From Dipteris shenzhenensis (Eukaryota > Polypodiophyta > Polypodiopsida > Gleicheniales), in NCBI GenBank assembly GCA_047967505.1, contig CM106540.1: DNA of 64,000 nt; one strand, given 5' to 3'. The notes beneath the pieces were generated by a model. The model made no database searches. It saw only the letters and a list, made by a program, of their open reading frames with translations, and was not told where the DNA came from. A program made the position numbers and the translations under genes. How positions within the stretch are numbered: position 1 is the stretch's first letter; the number at the start of each line of letters is the position of its first letter. This document shows, in pieces, positions 34,991 through 45,500 of this stretch.

Positions 34991-35570
34991 AGCAATCATG
35001 CATCCTCTAGTAGACAGAATGATGACAAAAATGAGCATTTGTTTATGGTGCAGCACATGACCAATTCTGTGACAAGTGCAGAAGAAAGCAATGATGTGTG
35101 GTATGTTGACTCAGATGCATCAAACCACATGATAGGTCATGCAAAATGGATACAAGATGCAAGGAAAATGGAAAAACTAGGATTTGTGGAGACTGGTGAT
35201 GATATCACACATCCTATTGTGCAGATTGGTAAAATTCCTTTGTCTATGCAGGATGGGAAAAAGAAATACCTGTCTGATGTATTTCATGTTCCGAGCATCA
35301 CTAAGAACCTAGTTTTTGTTGGTCAAATGGTTGAGCAGGGCTTGCAGCTCAGATTTAATCCTCATGGATGCTTTGTTGAGGATATGAAAAATAAAGGTCG
35401 CTTGATAGAAAAAGGGAAGAAGAAGGGCAAGATGTTTATGTTGGATGCAGACATGCCTGAATTGAGTGTAGCAATGTTTGCACATGGGACCAGTGTAGTT
35501 GTAGATATTGATATCTGGCATAAACACATTGGTCATGTTAATGTACAGCGACTTAAATTAATGTAGGCCC
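34991..35570 (+). pseudogene. Copia-B1 protease and start of integrase
   Basis: VWYVDSDASNHM at about 35096-35131 is the protease active site with the usual DSGAS changed to DSDAS. YLSDVFHVPSITKNLVFVGQ follows at about 35268-35330. IWHKHIGHVNVQRLKLM near 35513-35563 is the HH half of the integrase zinc domain and ends at a stop. The frame is open for 175 codons from 35039. Confidence 0.88.
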
Positions 35571-36440
35571 AAAATATTGTTGCAGGATTTCCCAAGTTCA
35601 AGGTTGCAAAAATGCATAAGATATGTGAAGCGTGTCAATTTGGAAAACAGGCAAGGAAACCATTTCCTAGACATGTTCAAGAGAGTAAGAGGCCATTGGA
35701 ATTAATCCACTCTGATGTGTGGAATTAATCCACTCTGATGTCTGGGTGTATTTTATGAAAAAGAAAAGTGAAGTGCTTGGGCATTTCAAGGCTTTTAAAG
35801 CTATGGTTGAAAAAGAAATAGGATTGCAAATAAAATGCCTAAGGTCAGAGATGGAGGGTGAGAATACCTCTCAAATGAGTTTGCAAGGTTCCTGCAGGAG
35901 CATGGCATAAAGTAGCAATATTCATGCAATCATACCCCACAGCAAAATGGGACTTGCAGAAAGGAAAAACAGGCATATTGGAGAGGTATCTCATGCCATG
36001 CTCAACGAAAAGACTAGCCATATTTTTATTGGGCTGAAGCAGTTACTATAGCAGTCTACATAATGAACAGGACTCCCGCTGCATCAATACATGGCATGAT
36101 GCCAGAGGAGAGGTATACTGGTAGGAAACCAGATATTTCTCATTTGAAAGTTTTTGGTTGCATTGCCTATGTTCATGTGCCAGATGAGTTGAGATCCAAG
36201 TTGGATCCAAAAGCTGAGAAGTGCATCTTTATTTGTTATTCTCTACAACAAAAACGGTATAGATGCTATAATCCTTCTACTCGTAAGTTTACAGTGAGCA
36301 GAGATGTTTTTGATGAGATGAGCAACTGGTATAAACCAGTAAATGTGGTTGATGATGTAGATGCACAAAATGGTAATGCTGCATAGAATTCACAGTAGCA
36401 ATCACAAAAAATTAGTGGACCTATAGTGTCCTCTAGTAGT
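35571..36440 (+). pseudogene. Copia-B1 integrase
   Basis: CEACQFGKQARKPFPR near 35627-35675 gives the CC half of the zinc domain. LELIHSDVW near 35696-35720 has the first catalytic Asp and is followed by a ~22-bp local duplication. The core jumps to YFMKKKSEVLGHFKAFKA, with sequence in between deleted. The Asn/Glu block near 35935-35965 is frame-shifted. 36063-36386 holds the C-terminal blocks (GRKPDISHLKVFGC, EKCIFICYSLQQKRYRCYNP). Inactive. Confidence 0.85.
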
Positions 36441-37470
36441 GGTTCACATACTTCGCCATGGACATGCAGATTGAGATCAAGAGAATCTCCTCAAAGCAAT
36501 GCAGATAGTGGTATGTAAGTATCATGAAAAGGAAAAGAGAAAGTAGATCAACCCATGGTTGATGTGAATGCAGGTCACTCTTATGTGGATGGTGAATCTA
36601 GTGGCTCAAAACATAGCATTGATGATGAGTTGGGTATTCCTTCTGTTGTTACACCTAGACTAAGGAAGACTAAGGATGTTTTGAGAGCACCTGGTAGTGA
36701 GCCTATTTTGCACAGATCTACCAGAGTCAAGTATCCTATGGATAGGCTGAAATATGATGGATTTATAGCCATTAGCTATGCCTATATGGTCAAAGTGATA
36801 CAAGAACCAGAGCCCACTTCTTTTAAGCAAGCCATGGGAAAAGAAAAATGGGAGAAAGCCATGGATGAAGAAATGGATGCCTTGGAAGCAAATGCTACAT
36901 GGGAATTGGTGCCTTTGCCTAAAGACAAGAATGCAATTGGTTGCAAGTGGGTCTATAAGGTGAAGCACAATGCAGATGGTTTTGTGAGCAGATACAAGGC
37001 AAGATTAGTTGTCAAGGGGTATGCACATACATATGGCATTGATTATGAAGAAACATTTAGTCCGGTTGCAAGGATGGCAACTGTGAGGGTAGTCATTGCT
37101 ATGGGTGCATCGAAGGGATGGTCTTTACATCAGATGGATGTAAAGAATGCCTTATTGCATGGTGATTTGCAAGAAGAGGTCTATATGGAGCAGCCACCAA
37201 GTTATGTGCATGTTGTTCATCTTGAGTTTGTTTGCAGGTTGAAGAAAGCTTTCTATGGCTTGAAGCAAGCACCCAGAGCATGGTCTAACAAGATAGAACA
37301 ATATCTTGTCACTATTGGATTTTAGATTTCCATGATAGATTTCTCACTTTATGTGAGAAAAACAGAGAAAGGTATTATGTTGCTTGTCATTTATGTTGAT
37401 GATTTAATCATCACAGGTGATAGTGATGAAGATATCCTTCATGTGAAAATGCTATTGAAGTAGAAGTTTG
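36441..37470 (+). pseudogene. Copia-B1 linker and reverse transcriptase
   Basis: The longest intact pol segment of the window is 36555-37325, 256 codons. It has [54 protein letters not shown] (catalytic Asp) and KKAFYGLKQAPRAWS. A stop at 37323 interrupts it. IYVDDLIITGDSDEDI at about 37390-37440 is the catalytic YVDD block. It is collinear with minus-strand Copia-B2 at 8854-10241. Confidence 0.9.
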
Positions 37471-38340
37471 AGATGAAGGATTTGGGAGAGTTACATTACT
37501 TCTTGGGCATTGAGGTGATTAGATCCACAAGTGGGATATGGCTTTTGCAAAGACAGTATGGATTGGACATGCTGTCCAAATATGGGATGACAGGCTGCAA
37601 GCCTATTTCAATCCCTTTAGAGCAGAATGTGAAGCTGAGTGCAGATGCAGGTGAGCTTCTGGAAGATCCTACTATGTACAGACGCATAGTAGGAAGTTTA
37701 ATTTATATGACTATTACCATGCCAGATTTGAGCTACGATGTTGGGTTGGTAAGTCAATTTATGCACGCTCCAAGGAAACCGCATTTGGATGCAGCTAGAC
37801 ACATACTGAGGTATGTGAAGTCCATATTGTAGTATGGACTATTTTATGAGACTCGGGTTCATATACAGTTGCATGGATACACTGATGCTGATTGGGCTAG
37901 TAGTATTTCTGATAGACGATCTACCTGTGGATATGTGTTTTCTTTTGGGAGTGCTGCAGTCACTTAAAGCAGCAAGAAACAGCCTGCAGTTGCCTTGTCA
38001 AGCACAGAGGCTAAATACAGGGGTGCAGCAATGGCTGCATGTGAGGCAGCTTGGTTGCATAAGCTGCTTTATGATATGCATCAGTCTATAGATGGGCTAG
38101 TTGTCATTTATTATGACAACATGAGCAGTATACACTTGGCAAATAACCCAGTCTATCATGCTAGAACAAAGCACATTGAGGTGCATTACCACTATGTATG
38201 GGAGAAGGTTCTAGTAGGTTTTATTGATCTAGTTTATGTCAACACATAGGATCAGATAGCTGACATATTCACGAAGGTATTGGGCATAGAGAAGCTGCGT
38301 AAGTTCAGAGACCCGCTTGGTGTGCAGGAATTGGGATTGA
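37471..38340 (+). pseudogene. Copia-B1 RNase H and end of pol
   Basis: 37473-37832 holds MKDLGELHYFLGIEV and RRIVGSLIYMTITMPDLSY. After a stop, 37870-38250 has DADWASSISDRRST, then SSTEAKYRGAAMAACEAAWL and YDNMSSIHLANNPVYHARTK, the RNase H catalytic blocks in two frames. DQIADIFTKVLGIEKLRKFR near 38250-38310 is the usual end of pol. Confidence 0.88.
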
Positions 38341-38353
38341 GCTCGAGGGGGAG
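38341..38353 (+). other. Polypurine tract of Copia-B1
   Basis: GCTCGAGGGGGAG lies directly before the 3' LTR. The same sequence is found in Copia-B2 (minus, 8330-8345). Confidence 0.8.
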
Positions 38354-38710
38354 TGTTGAGATATCGAGCTCTACTCGTGATATGCCAGGGTGACCGTTGT
38401 GCATTTATGTCACCGACTTGTTAGCTACAAATGCGGTTGGTACACTGCCCATATATAATAGCTGGATGATAGCTATTTTATGTACTCTAGTTAGTGGCTC
38501 AGTTAGTATGCCACCTAGGTTAGTTGAGTTTGGCTTGAGACCCACATATAGGGCTCGTCTATTCATTTTTGTAAGAGAGAGAGTTTTTTGGGCTTTCACA
38601 ACTGAGAAGAGGAAAATTGTTTTCAGCCTCCACCTTTGTGCATATTCCCCCATTGTGTATGTGAGGAAGCTGCAAGTGAGACTCCTTACCTCTCTCCCAC
38701 TCTCTTCACA
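38354..38710 (+). mobile_element. Copia-B1 3' LTR (357 bp)
   Basis: It runs TGTTGAGATATC ... CTCTTCACA, with a TATA-like ATATATAATA at 38451-38460. It follows pol and the polypurine tract. CAAGC at 38711-38715 is the target duplication shared with the 5' LTR. Confidence 0.93.
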
Positions 38711-38715
38711 CAAGC
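38711..38715 (+). repeat. Target-site duplication CAAGC of Copia-B1
   Basis: Matches 27295-27299 read on the minus strand. After it, gypsy-G coding sequence resumes. Confidence 0.85.
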
Positions 38716-40571
38716 CACCTATTTGCCATGGAATCCGACACAACAAACAGGACCATATCCCTGAAACTATTCCAAACTTGTGAGAGGGAAGGCAAGGGGA
38801 AGGAGGCAGATGAGTTTTCATATGCCCCTCTCCTTGAGCCAGAGTTCTCTTAGAATTGGATGCACATTTTGGAAAACATTGAAGTCCCAGATAGAATAGG
38901 CTTCCAAATAACAACCCCTGAGCATAAAGAGTTGAATACAGTGGTGCTCCTCAGAATTTTTAACATGCTCAAAGCCCGTGAGGTGAGTAGGGGTGTAGTA
39001 AGTGTCTAATTAGACGTCCATTGGCTAACATATGTGGGTGCCACTACTGCCTATAATGAGTTTTCATCCAATCTTGGCTGAGTATAATTACCTCTCCCAT
39101 TGGCTCCATGAGTACCATGGAAGAGCCCCCTTTAGGTTCAAAACTTTGAAGTTCCAAAAGCTTGAAGTCTTCCACCAGGGGCAAGGCGAAGCCACCCAAA
39201 AGGGAGTGGAGTGGAAGGATGAAGAAAAGGAGGACCTACAACAAATACCTTCTCATTTTAAGGCCTACACGATAGAGGACCAAAAAATCTTATACCAATA
39301 GACCACGAGGACCCAGGAAGCAAGGTGCTTCCAAGGATACGATAGCCTAGCCAAAGTTAAGGAAGTAAACCTAGCACCAAAAGGGGCAGAGCCACAATGG
39401 GTATACATAGCAGATGACCTCACCCCCAATGAGGAGCATGCCTTAATTGCCCTCCTCCAAGAGTACAAGGACTACATGGTGGCCTGTAACTACACAGACA
39501 TGAAGGGTGTGCTTGTTGAAGTCATGTAGCACACTATACCGATGATAGATGACATCCAACCAATGTGGCAGTGTCCCTATCCTATTAATCCCAAATATGC
39601 ACTCATACTGAGGTAGGAGATCCAAAAACTTAGATGTGGGATTCATGTATGAGAGAGAGCATACAGACTCGGTGTCACCGATTGTGATAGTCCTAAAGAA
39701 GAATGGAAAGATTCGAGTATGCGTAGTCTTGAAAAAGGTCAATGCTGTTACAAGGCATGACCACTACCCATTGCCTTTCACGGAGCATGTTTTAGAAAGA
39801 GTAGCCAAGAAGGAACCTTATAGCTTCTTAGAGGGGTTTTTGGTGTATAATCAAGTATCCATCCCCTCAGAAGATCAACATAAAACTACCTTTTCTACAA
39901 AGTGGGGTATGTATGTAGCCAAAGTAATTATATTTGGACTCAGAAATGTGCCCACCACATTTAAGCATGGCTGATGATCACTGCCTTCAAGGTGTATCTA
40001 AGGGACTTTGTAGAAGTATTCTTGGATGATTTGTGCATGAATTTTAGATGGGATGATCATCTAAAATACCTAAAGCTAGTCCTTAAGAGGTGCAAGTTGT
40101 ATTAGATATCCCTAAATCCTCTCAAGTGTCTATTTTGGGTTAAACTAGGTGGGCTTCTCGATCACATAGTGCCCAATACAATCAAGCTCATTCTAGAGTT
40201 GCCTCCCCCCATGAACACCAAGAGAGTGCAGCGGTTTATAGGCCATATAGGTTACTATCAAAGATTCATCATGTTCTACGTAGACATAGCCCAACCATTG
40301 TACGAGTTGTTAGTAGTCTTTGAGTGGACCGAGGAATGTCAGAGAGCCTTCAAATCCCTCAAGCTAAAACTAGCCATAGCACTAGCATTGAGGGCGCCGA
40401 ACTAGAATCTAATATTTCACATCCACATAGATGCCTCAAACTTTTCCATCGATGGATACGTGTTAGCCCAACCAGGGGAGTACAACTTGGACTACCTGGT
40501 GTACCTTGCTAGCTGACAATAATTAAATGATGCTGAGGTTAATTACACTACAACAGAGAGGGAAGGCCTAG
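38716..40571 (+). pseudogene. Gypsy-G reverse transcriptase and RNase H
   Basis: 38716-39400 is the linker after protease, in frame but with stops. 39400-39630 is the pre-RT block (DLTPNEEHALIALLQEYKDY). 39636-39974 holds SPIVIVLKKNGKIRVCV and YSFLEGFLVYNQV, where the usual SFLDGFSGYNQI is changed. EVFLDDLCMNF near 40015-40050 keeps the DD pair. 40169-40405 is the thumb/connection (FIGHIGYYQRFI). IHIDASNFSIDGYVLAQPGE begins RNase H, which is cut at GLAM by LTR-E. The rest is at 22744-21795. Confidence 0.88.
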
Positions 40572-40576
40572 CCATG
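40572..40576 (+). repeat. Target-site duplication CCATG of the LTR-E insertion
   Basis: CCATG immediately precedes the TGTTGTCT start of LTR-E. The partner is at 22745-22749. Confidence 0.8.
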
Positions 40577-40893
40577 TGTTGTCTAAACTATGCCAACATG
40601 GACTTAGGTAGCACATAATGTGTGTGTAGAATAGTAGCAAAGCTCTACTTATACCTGCATAAGGCTAGGAATAATCTCCCTTAGGAATCCTCAACATGCA
40701 TCTTCAACATGAAAAGTCCTACATACAACCCCTACATGCATGTTCTACGTGCAAGTTCTACATACAATTCCTAAATGCAGTTTGTACATGAAACTCCTAC
40801 ATGCATGTTCTACATGCGACTCCTACATGCAACATGCAAGTCCTACATGCAACCTTTACATGCATGTTCTACATGCAACATGCAAGTCCTACA
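40577..40893 (+). mobile_element. LTR-E, 5' part (317 bp)
   Basis: It begins TGTTGTCT and matches 1932 onward through the TACATGCAA array. It stops in that array at AAGTCCTAC. The rest of the same LTR is found at 22750-23749 on the minus strand. Confidence 0.87.
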
Positions 40894-41360
40894 ATAGATT
40901 TCCTTTTGAGGATCAGACTAGGGGGTGATGGAGGCCTCTAGAGTTTTGGAATTGCTTTCGTTTAAAATTTCCTTGCCTCTTGCAGTGGTCATACTATGGG
41001 AAAAGTGGAATGGACTTTGCAAAGTGAAATTACTATGGTTCTCCCCCCGTATGCAAGAGTTGTAATTCTAGCTCTCCAATCAATTTGGCAATTTACGACA
41101 TAGCACCAGGTCCTTCCCAAGATCATCAGTTCTTTGGTCATCTCTATGGGAAGAACATAAAAATGAATCGATGCCACCTGGTAGACAACAATTAGTTTCA
41201 AGTCTACATACCCCAATGTACTTAAGAGTTGACCATTTTGATACCTTGAACTGAAGCAACAATAAGGGTTAGGGGTACCTATAGCGCTTCCCATACATCA
41301 TGGGAGATGAAGTTATGGCTCACTCTCAGATCCATGAGTGCCTCGATGCTTGTACTTGGG
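40894..41360 (-). pseudogene. Gypsy-type aspartic protease
   Basis: On the minus strand, ALMDLRVSHNFISHDVWEAL (about 41340-41279) corresponds to the usual ALIDSGASHNFIS active site, with the Ser-Gly of DSG replaced. After a frame shift, MILGRTWCYVVNCQIDWRAR (about 41140-41050) is the protease C-terminal block. It lies downstream of, and in one open frame with, an integrase C-terminus. Confidence 0.8.
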
Positions 41361-41580
41361 CCTTGCAATTGGGCACTCAACCTAGCCAGATCTACTATTA
41401 GTTTATCGATTGGGCCTAGGTGTTCTACTGTTGCTTCAAATAAAGCCATTTGCTTTTGGTTTCTGATTTTGGAATTATGTGCCTTGGCTTCTTCGATGGC
41501 CTGCTGTTTCATTTGGGCTATCTCAACCATGAGTTCCTTTTCCCTATGTATGGCTTGGAGGGTTTGTAGAGTGAGGAGGC
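41361..41580 (-). pseudogene. Coiled-coil-like linker between integrase and protease
   Basis: This part of the 41701-41279 frame is rich in Lys, Glu, Gln and Ala (IHREKELMVEIAQMKQQAIE and following). It looks helical and has no zinc knuckle. It may be the end of a gag gene from a second element. Confidence 0.5.
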
Positions 41581-42240
41581 CATAGTATCTTTTCAATTTG
41601 CTACCATTAAGGAAGCTATCCATCTCTACTCCATCTACGGTGGCTATTCGACATACTCCTTGCGGATTAATCTCCACTACATGGTAGGGACCCATGCCCA
41701 ATATTTAAGTTTGTGCTTGGTGTTATGAACACTATAGAGGAGTGCCAAATCCCCCTCCTTGAGGTCCTTGTTCTTGAGGTTACAATCAAACCATTTTTTA
41801 TGTTGTGCCTTCTCCACTTGAAGGCAATAGGCAGTGCATAATCTCATCTCATCTAGTCATTCAAGATCGATTAAGCGCTCCACCAAAGCATTTTTTATGA
41901 GCCTTTCCTTGACTGTGATGCAAAGGCTGGGCACTACATACTCCATCGGCATAATTGCTTTTACCAACAAAGGCTAAGCTAAAGGGGGTGTAGTTCATTG
42001 CCACTTTGTAAGACATTTGGTAGGCCCACAATGCTGCAATGAGCTTGTGTGCCAGTCACTACGATTGGCTTTGATTGTGCAAGTTATAATTGTGCAGCAT
42101 GTTGTGTTTAAGCTCTCAACCAGGCCATTTGCTCTAGGATAGTATAGCATCGATTTCATATGTATGATCATGAATTGGTGGCCAAATTTCTTCACAAGAT
42201 GATCAAGGTCAAATTTGGATGTCTCATTGCATTAATCAAT
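41581..42240 (-). pseudogene. Gypsy-type integrase, C-terminal half
   Basis: On the minus strand, FGHQFMIIHMKSMLYYPRAN then GLVESLN (about 42185-42110) is the core around the catalytic Glu. GPYHVVEINPQGVCRIATVD (41695-41640) and LNGSKLKRYY are the GPY/F C-terminal block. Stops separate them. It continues without a break into the linker and protease to its left. Confidence 0.8.
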
Positions 42241-42264
42241 GATTAGGGTGGATATTTTTTGAAT

Positions 42265-42540
42265 TAGGTAATCCATAAACTAGTTACCTGCTATATGATC
42301 ATTCATAAGAAATCAAATGTGTATTATCCACTAGCCAATGGACGGTCAAAATCTTCTAATAAGTTCTTGGAAACCATCATGAAGAAGTTGGTCAATGAAA
42401 ATCGAATGGATTGGGACAAGAATCTCTACTCTACTTTATGGGCTTTTCAAATGGCATATAAGGTAGCTACTAGAGTAACTTTGTTCAAGCTAGTCTAAGG
42501 TGTGGAGGACATCATCCTAATGGAGTTCTTGGTTTTGAGT
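42265..42540 (+). pseudogene. Gypsy-type integrase fragment, head-to-head with the previous one
   Basis: The 42295-42498 frame reads MIIHKKSNVYYPLANGRSKS, NENRMDWDKNLYSTLWAFQM and AYKVATRVTLFKLV, the C-terminal core of a gypsy integrase. It starts at nearly the same residue as the minus-strand copy (MIIHMKS), about 100 bp away. A piece of the next block (MEFLVLSLRL) follows to about 42550. Confidence 0.8.
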
Positions 42541-45500
42541 CTTCGATTATCCATGTCTGAACAGTCGGGTGGGACTAGTCTGCACTCCATTCCACCATAC
42601 TCTAGTCTTTGGCTAAGATATAATTCCAAGGTTGAGGGATGATATCATTTCCCAATCCACAACTCTTTCCAACATATTGTGTGCATAAATCAAAGCTACT
42701 TGAGATGTGAACTCTCCTAGATCTATTTGGACAAGAAGGATTCTCCCATCACAGGGACACAGTGATTGTAGAGGACCTTAGCATTGAAAGCTCTTGTTAC
42801 TAAGATGGCTTGTGAACACACACTTAAAACTTGGGGAAGGAAGATTAATAAATCCATCTCATTACCTTCTATTTTGATTTCTTACAAGCAAAACATATCA
42901 TCCTAATTTTCTTGAGACCTAAGGTGCATGCTTTCTAATGGTAGTAACAACAAACACAGACCCCATAAGCTCCATGAGACCATTCTAAACAACTAAAGAT
43001 GGTTAATCTCCCTTTTTTAGAGAGAATTATATCATCTAAGGTCAATCGACAAATCTTTTCAAGGTCTCAAACATCTTCATTGTTATTTATTTTGCATTAA
43101 AGAAAAATGATTCTCTCTATCCTGTACTAATCATGCTAGCCCTTTGATTTTCCTAAGCTTGAAAACGGTTTCTTCCCCTATTGAGTGTTCAAAGAAATGC
43201 CAAATCTTCTTTCCCTCTTGAGTTTTGGTCAGTGAAATGCAAGAATTACCTTGACCTTGAGTTTTTTTGTCCAAGCTCCATCATCAATCCTTAAGGGAGG
43301 TCCCTTGAGCACTTTTTGGGTGTTTCCCAAACCTTCGACTATTGTTTTCCCTTATCCATCATAGCTTCAAGTACAACTTTAGAGGAAGAGATTCGCAAGA
43401 AGCTCAATTCATTTTGGAGTACTCCTAGTTGTTCTTGTCGAAGGATAGCTTCTGGCACAATGACCAACCTCCAAGAAAATGAGCAAGCATCGTGGACAAG
43501 TCTAAAAACCACTCTCTAGCTCTAGATAACCACTCCATTGGCTTTGATATTGAATTTTATAGTTGGTGCAGTATCAACTAGCGGTAGTTGATCAAAGAAC
43601 AAGCTCGACCAGATGGCAAGGCTATTACTAGGAATGCTCTCATGGTGTTATGGTAGTCTATGACCTCCCATGGTGTTATGGTAGTCTATGACTATCATGA
43701 GTATAGGGCAAGGCGGTGCCAATGACATTCGAGGGTACTACAATGAGCTATGACATTTTGTGAAAGATTTCAAAGAGAAGAAGGCTGATCATAAGAAGAA
43801 AAGGGTGCCAGCTCATAGTCAAAGGATTCTGCTCATGAAGCAAGGATTGAGTGATTCTAGAGTATCCATGCACTTTTTTCATTTGGTAGATCCTTTGAGT
43901 GGTTCTAGAGCATCCATCTTGCATGCTTTGGATCATCTTTTCTTGGATGATTACGAGTGTAAAGCACACGACAAGCAAACCTACCATTACTTTGCACTTC
44001 CCCTCCAGTTAGATGGGTACTACAAAAAAATCATCCCAAACTAGGCATTCCATGTGTAAGAACTCCTCAATAGAGAATTCGAGGGACCAATGAAATGCTA
44101 GCCGATGAATCCAAGAGGCTTGTCACGAACTTGATTCCTATGATCTTTGGATTCCAACTACATCAAGAAAAATCCTTTGCCCATGAATCGTCAAGATGGA
44201 GCACTGTATCTTGAAGAAACCATCTTCTCAACCAAGTCCCCTTTAACAATATCCAAAAAAATCCCCATGGATTGCTCAAGCTTTTAATTTTATTCATAAT
44301 CTCCCTTGCACGATGTCATTTCTTTCCTATAATCAAATGTCTTCTTTAAGTATTCCTTCTACCTCTTCATTTGCATGCTCATGCTCATGCTCGTTGCCTC
44401 TGACTCTCTCTGTAAATGAGGACTTCATTTCAGGAGTCCCCCCTTCTTCTACTTTGAAAAAACTCTAAGCAGTCTTCTAACATTTCTCTAGGAGAGTACA
44501 AAAGTCCTCTTTTGGCAAAGTTTCGTCCAACTTCTTTGCTTGTGAGCTGCATGCACCTTCTACATGTTGCATGCTAAACTAGAGAGCATCTTGATTCATG
44601 TTAGAGACAACCTTGGAGTTAGAGACTCCAATGAATGTTGATAGTTAGTTAGGCCTTCCCTCATCTTCATTCAATTAATCTATACTATGCAACTTTGGGA
44701 GCTAATCTCATCTTGAAATCATTTAGGAAGAACATCCATCGATGATTCAATAGTGCTCGCGCTATCTCCATCTTATCAAAATAGGTGGATATATCCACCT
44801 ACAATATGAGAAGATTGGGTGTAAGCACAAAATTTGGCTCAACATTAATCCAATTGACATGCTAGAACCTTGCAAGTGAGCCAGTACCTTACCAAAAAGC
44901 CCATGTTGTGAATAGCTTCCCTAACCTCTTTCATCAAAGCATCTTCCCAATGATCTGGCTAACCTATTTGACTACATACATGGAATGTAGAATATGAGCT
45001 ACTTTTAAGTGCCTCATAAAGGAGGATAATCTTTTCATACCTATTGGGGATGGGCATGCCACAAGATCACTCCATGCCTACAACCCATCATCTAGTCACA
45101 CCTTATCCCAACCTACCATTTTACCCACCAAAAGTAGTAGGATTGCTTGATAGAAGATGATTTTGTTGCCATTTGTATACTTTTTTCCTGAGGTCCTATG
45201 AGCACCAAGACTCCAATTCAAGGCTACACACAGGACAATCATCATATCCCAAATCCCAAGACCATAATCCCTAAGAAAGACAAGTGTAATGGAAAAGGGC
45301 AACTCATACAAAGGAGACATGCACAAGAGCCATCCATGTAAGAGAAGGAGTAAGTACAAAGAGTGGCAAGAGTATCAAAGCAAATTGTGCGAATTGGGGT
45401 AGTCAGCATGGTCCAATTTAAAATACCCCTCATTGAATACTCTTTACCCAATTCGTCTTGAACTATCCTTTCAAGTCCACTAACGATACTATATACATGT

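Noticed and set aside
38397-38783. 128-codon plus-strand frame
   Set aside because: It runs through the Copia-B1 3' LTR and across its border into gypsy-G. The 169-codon antisense frame there is also chance.
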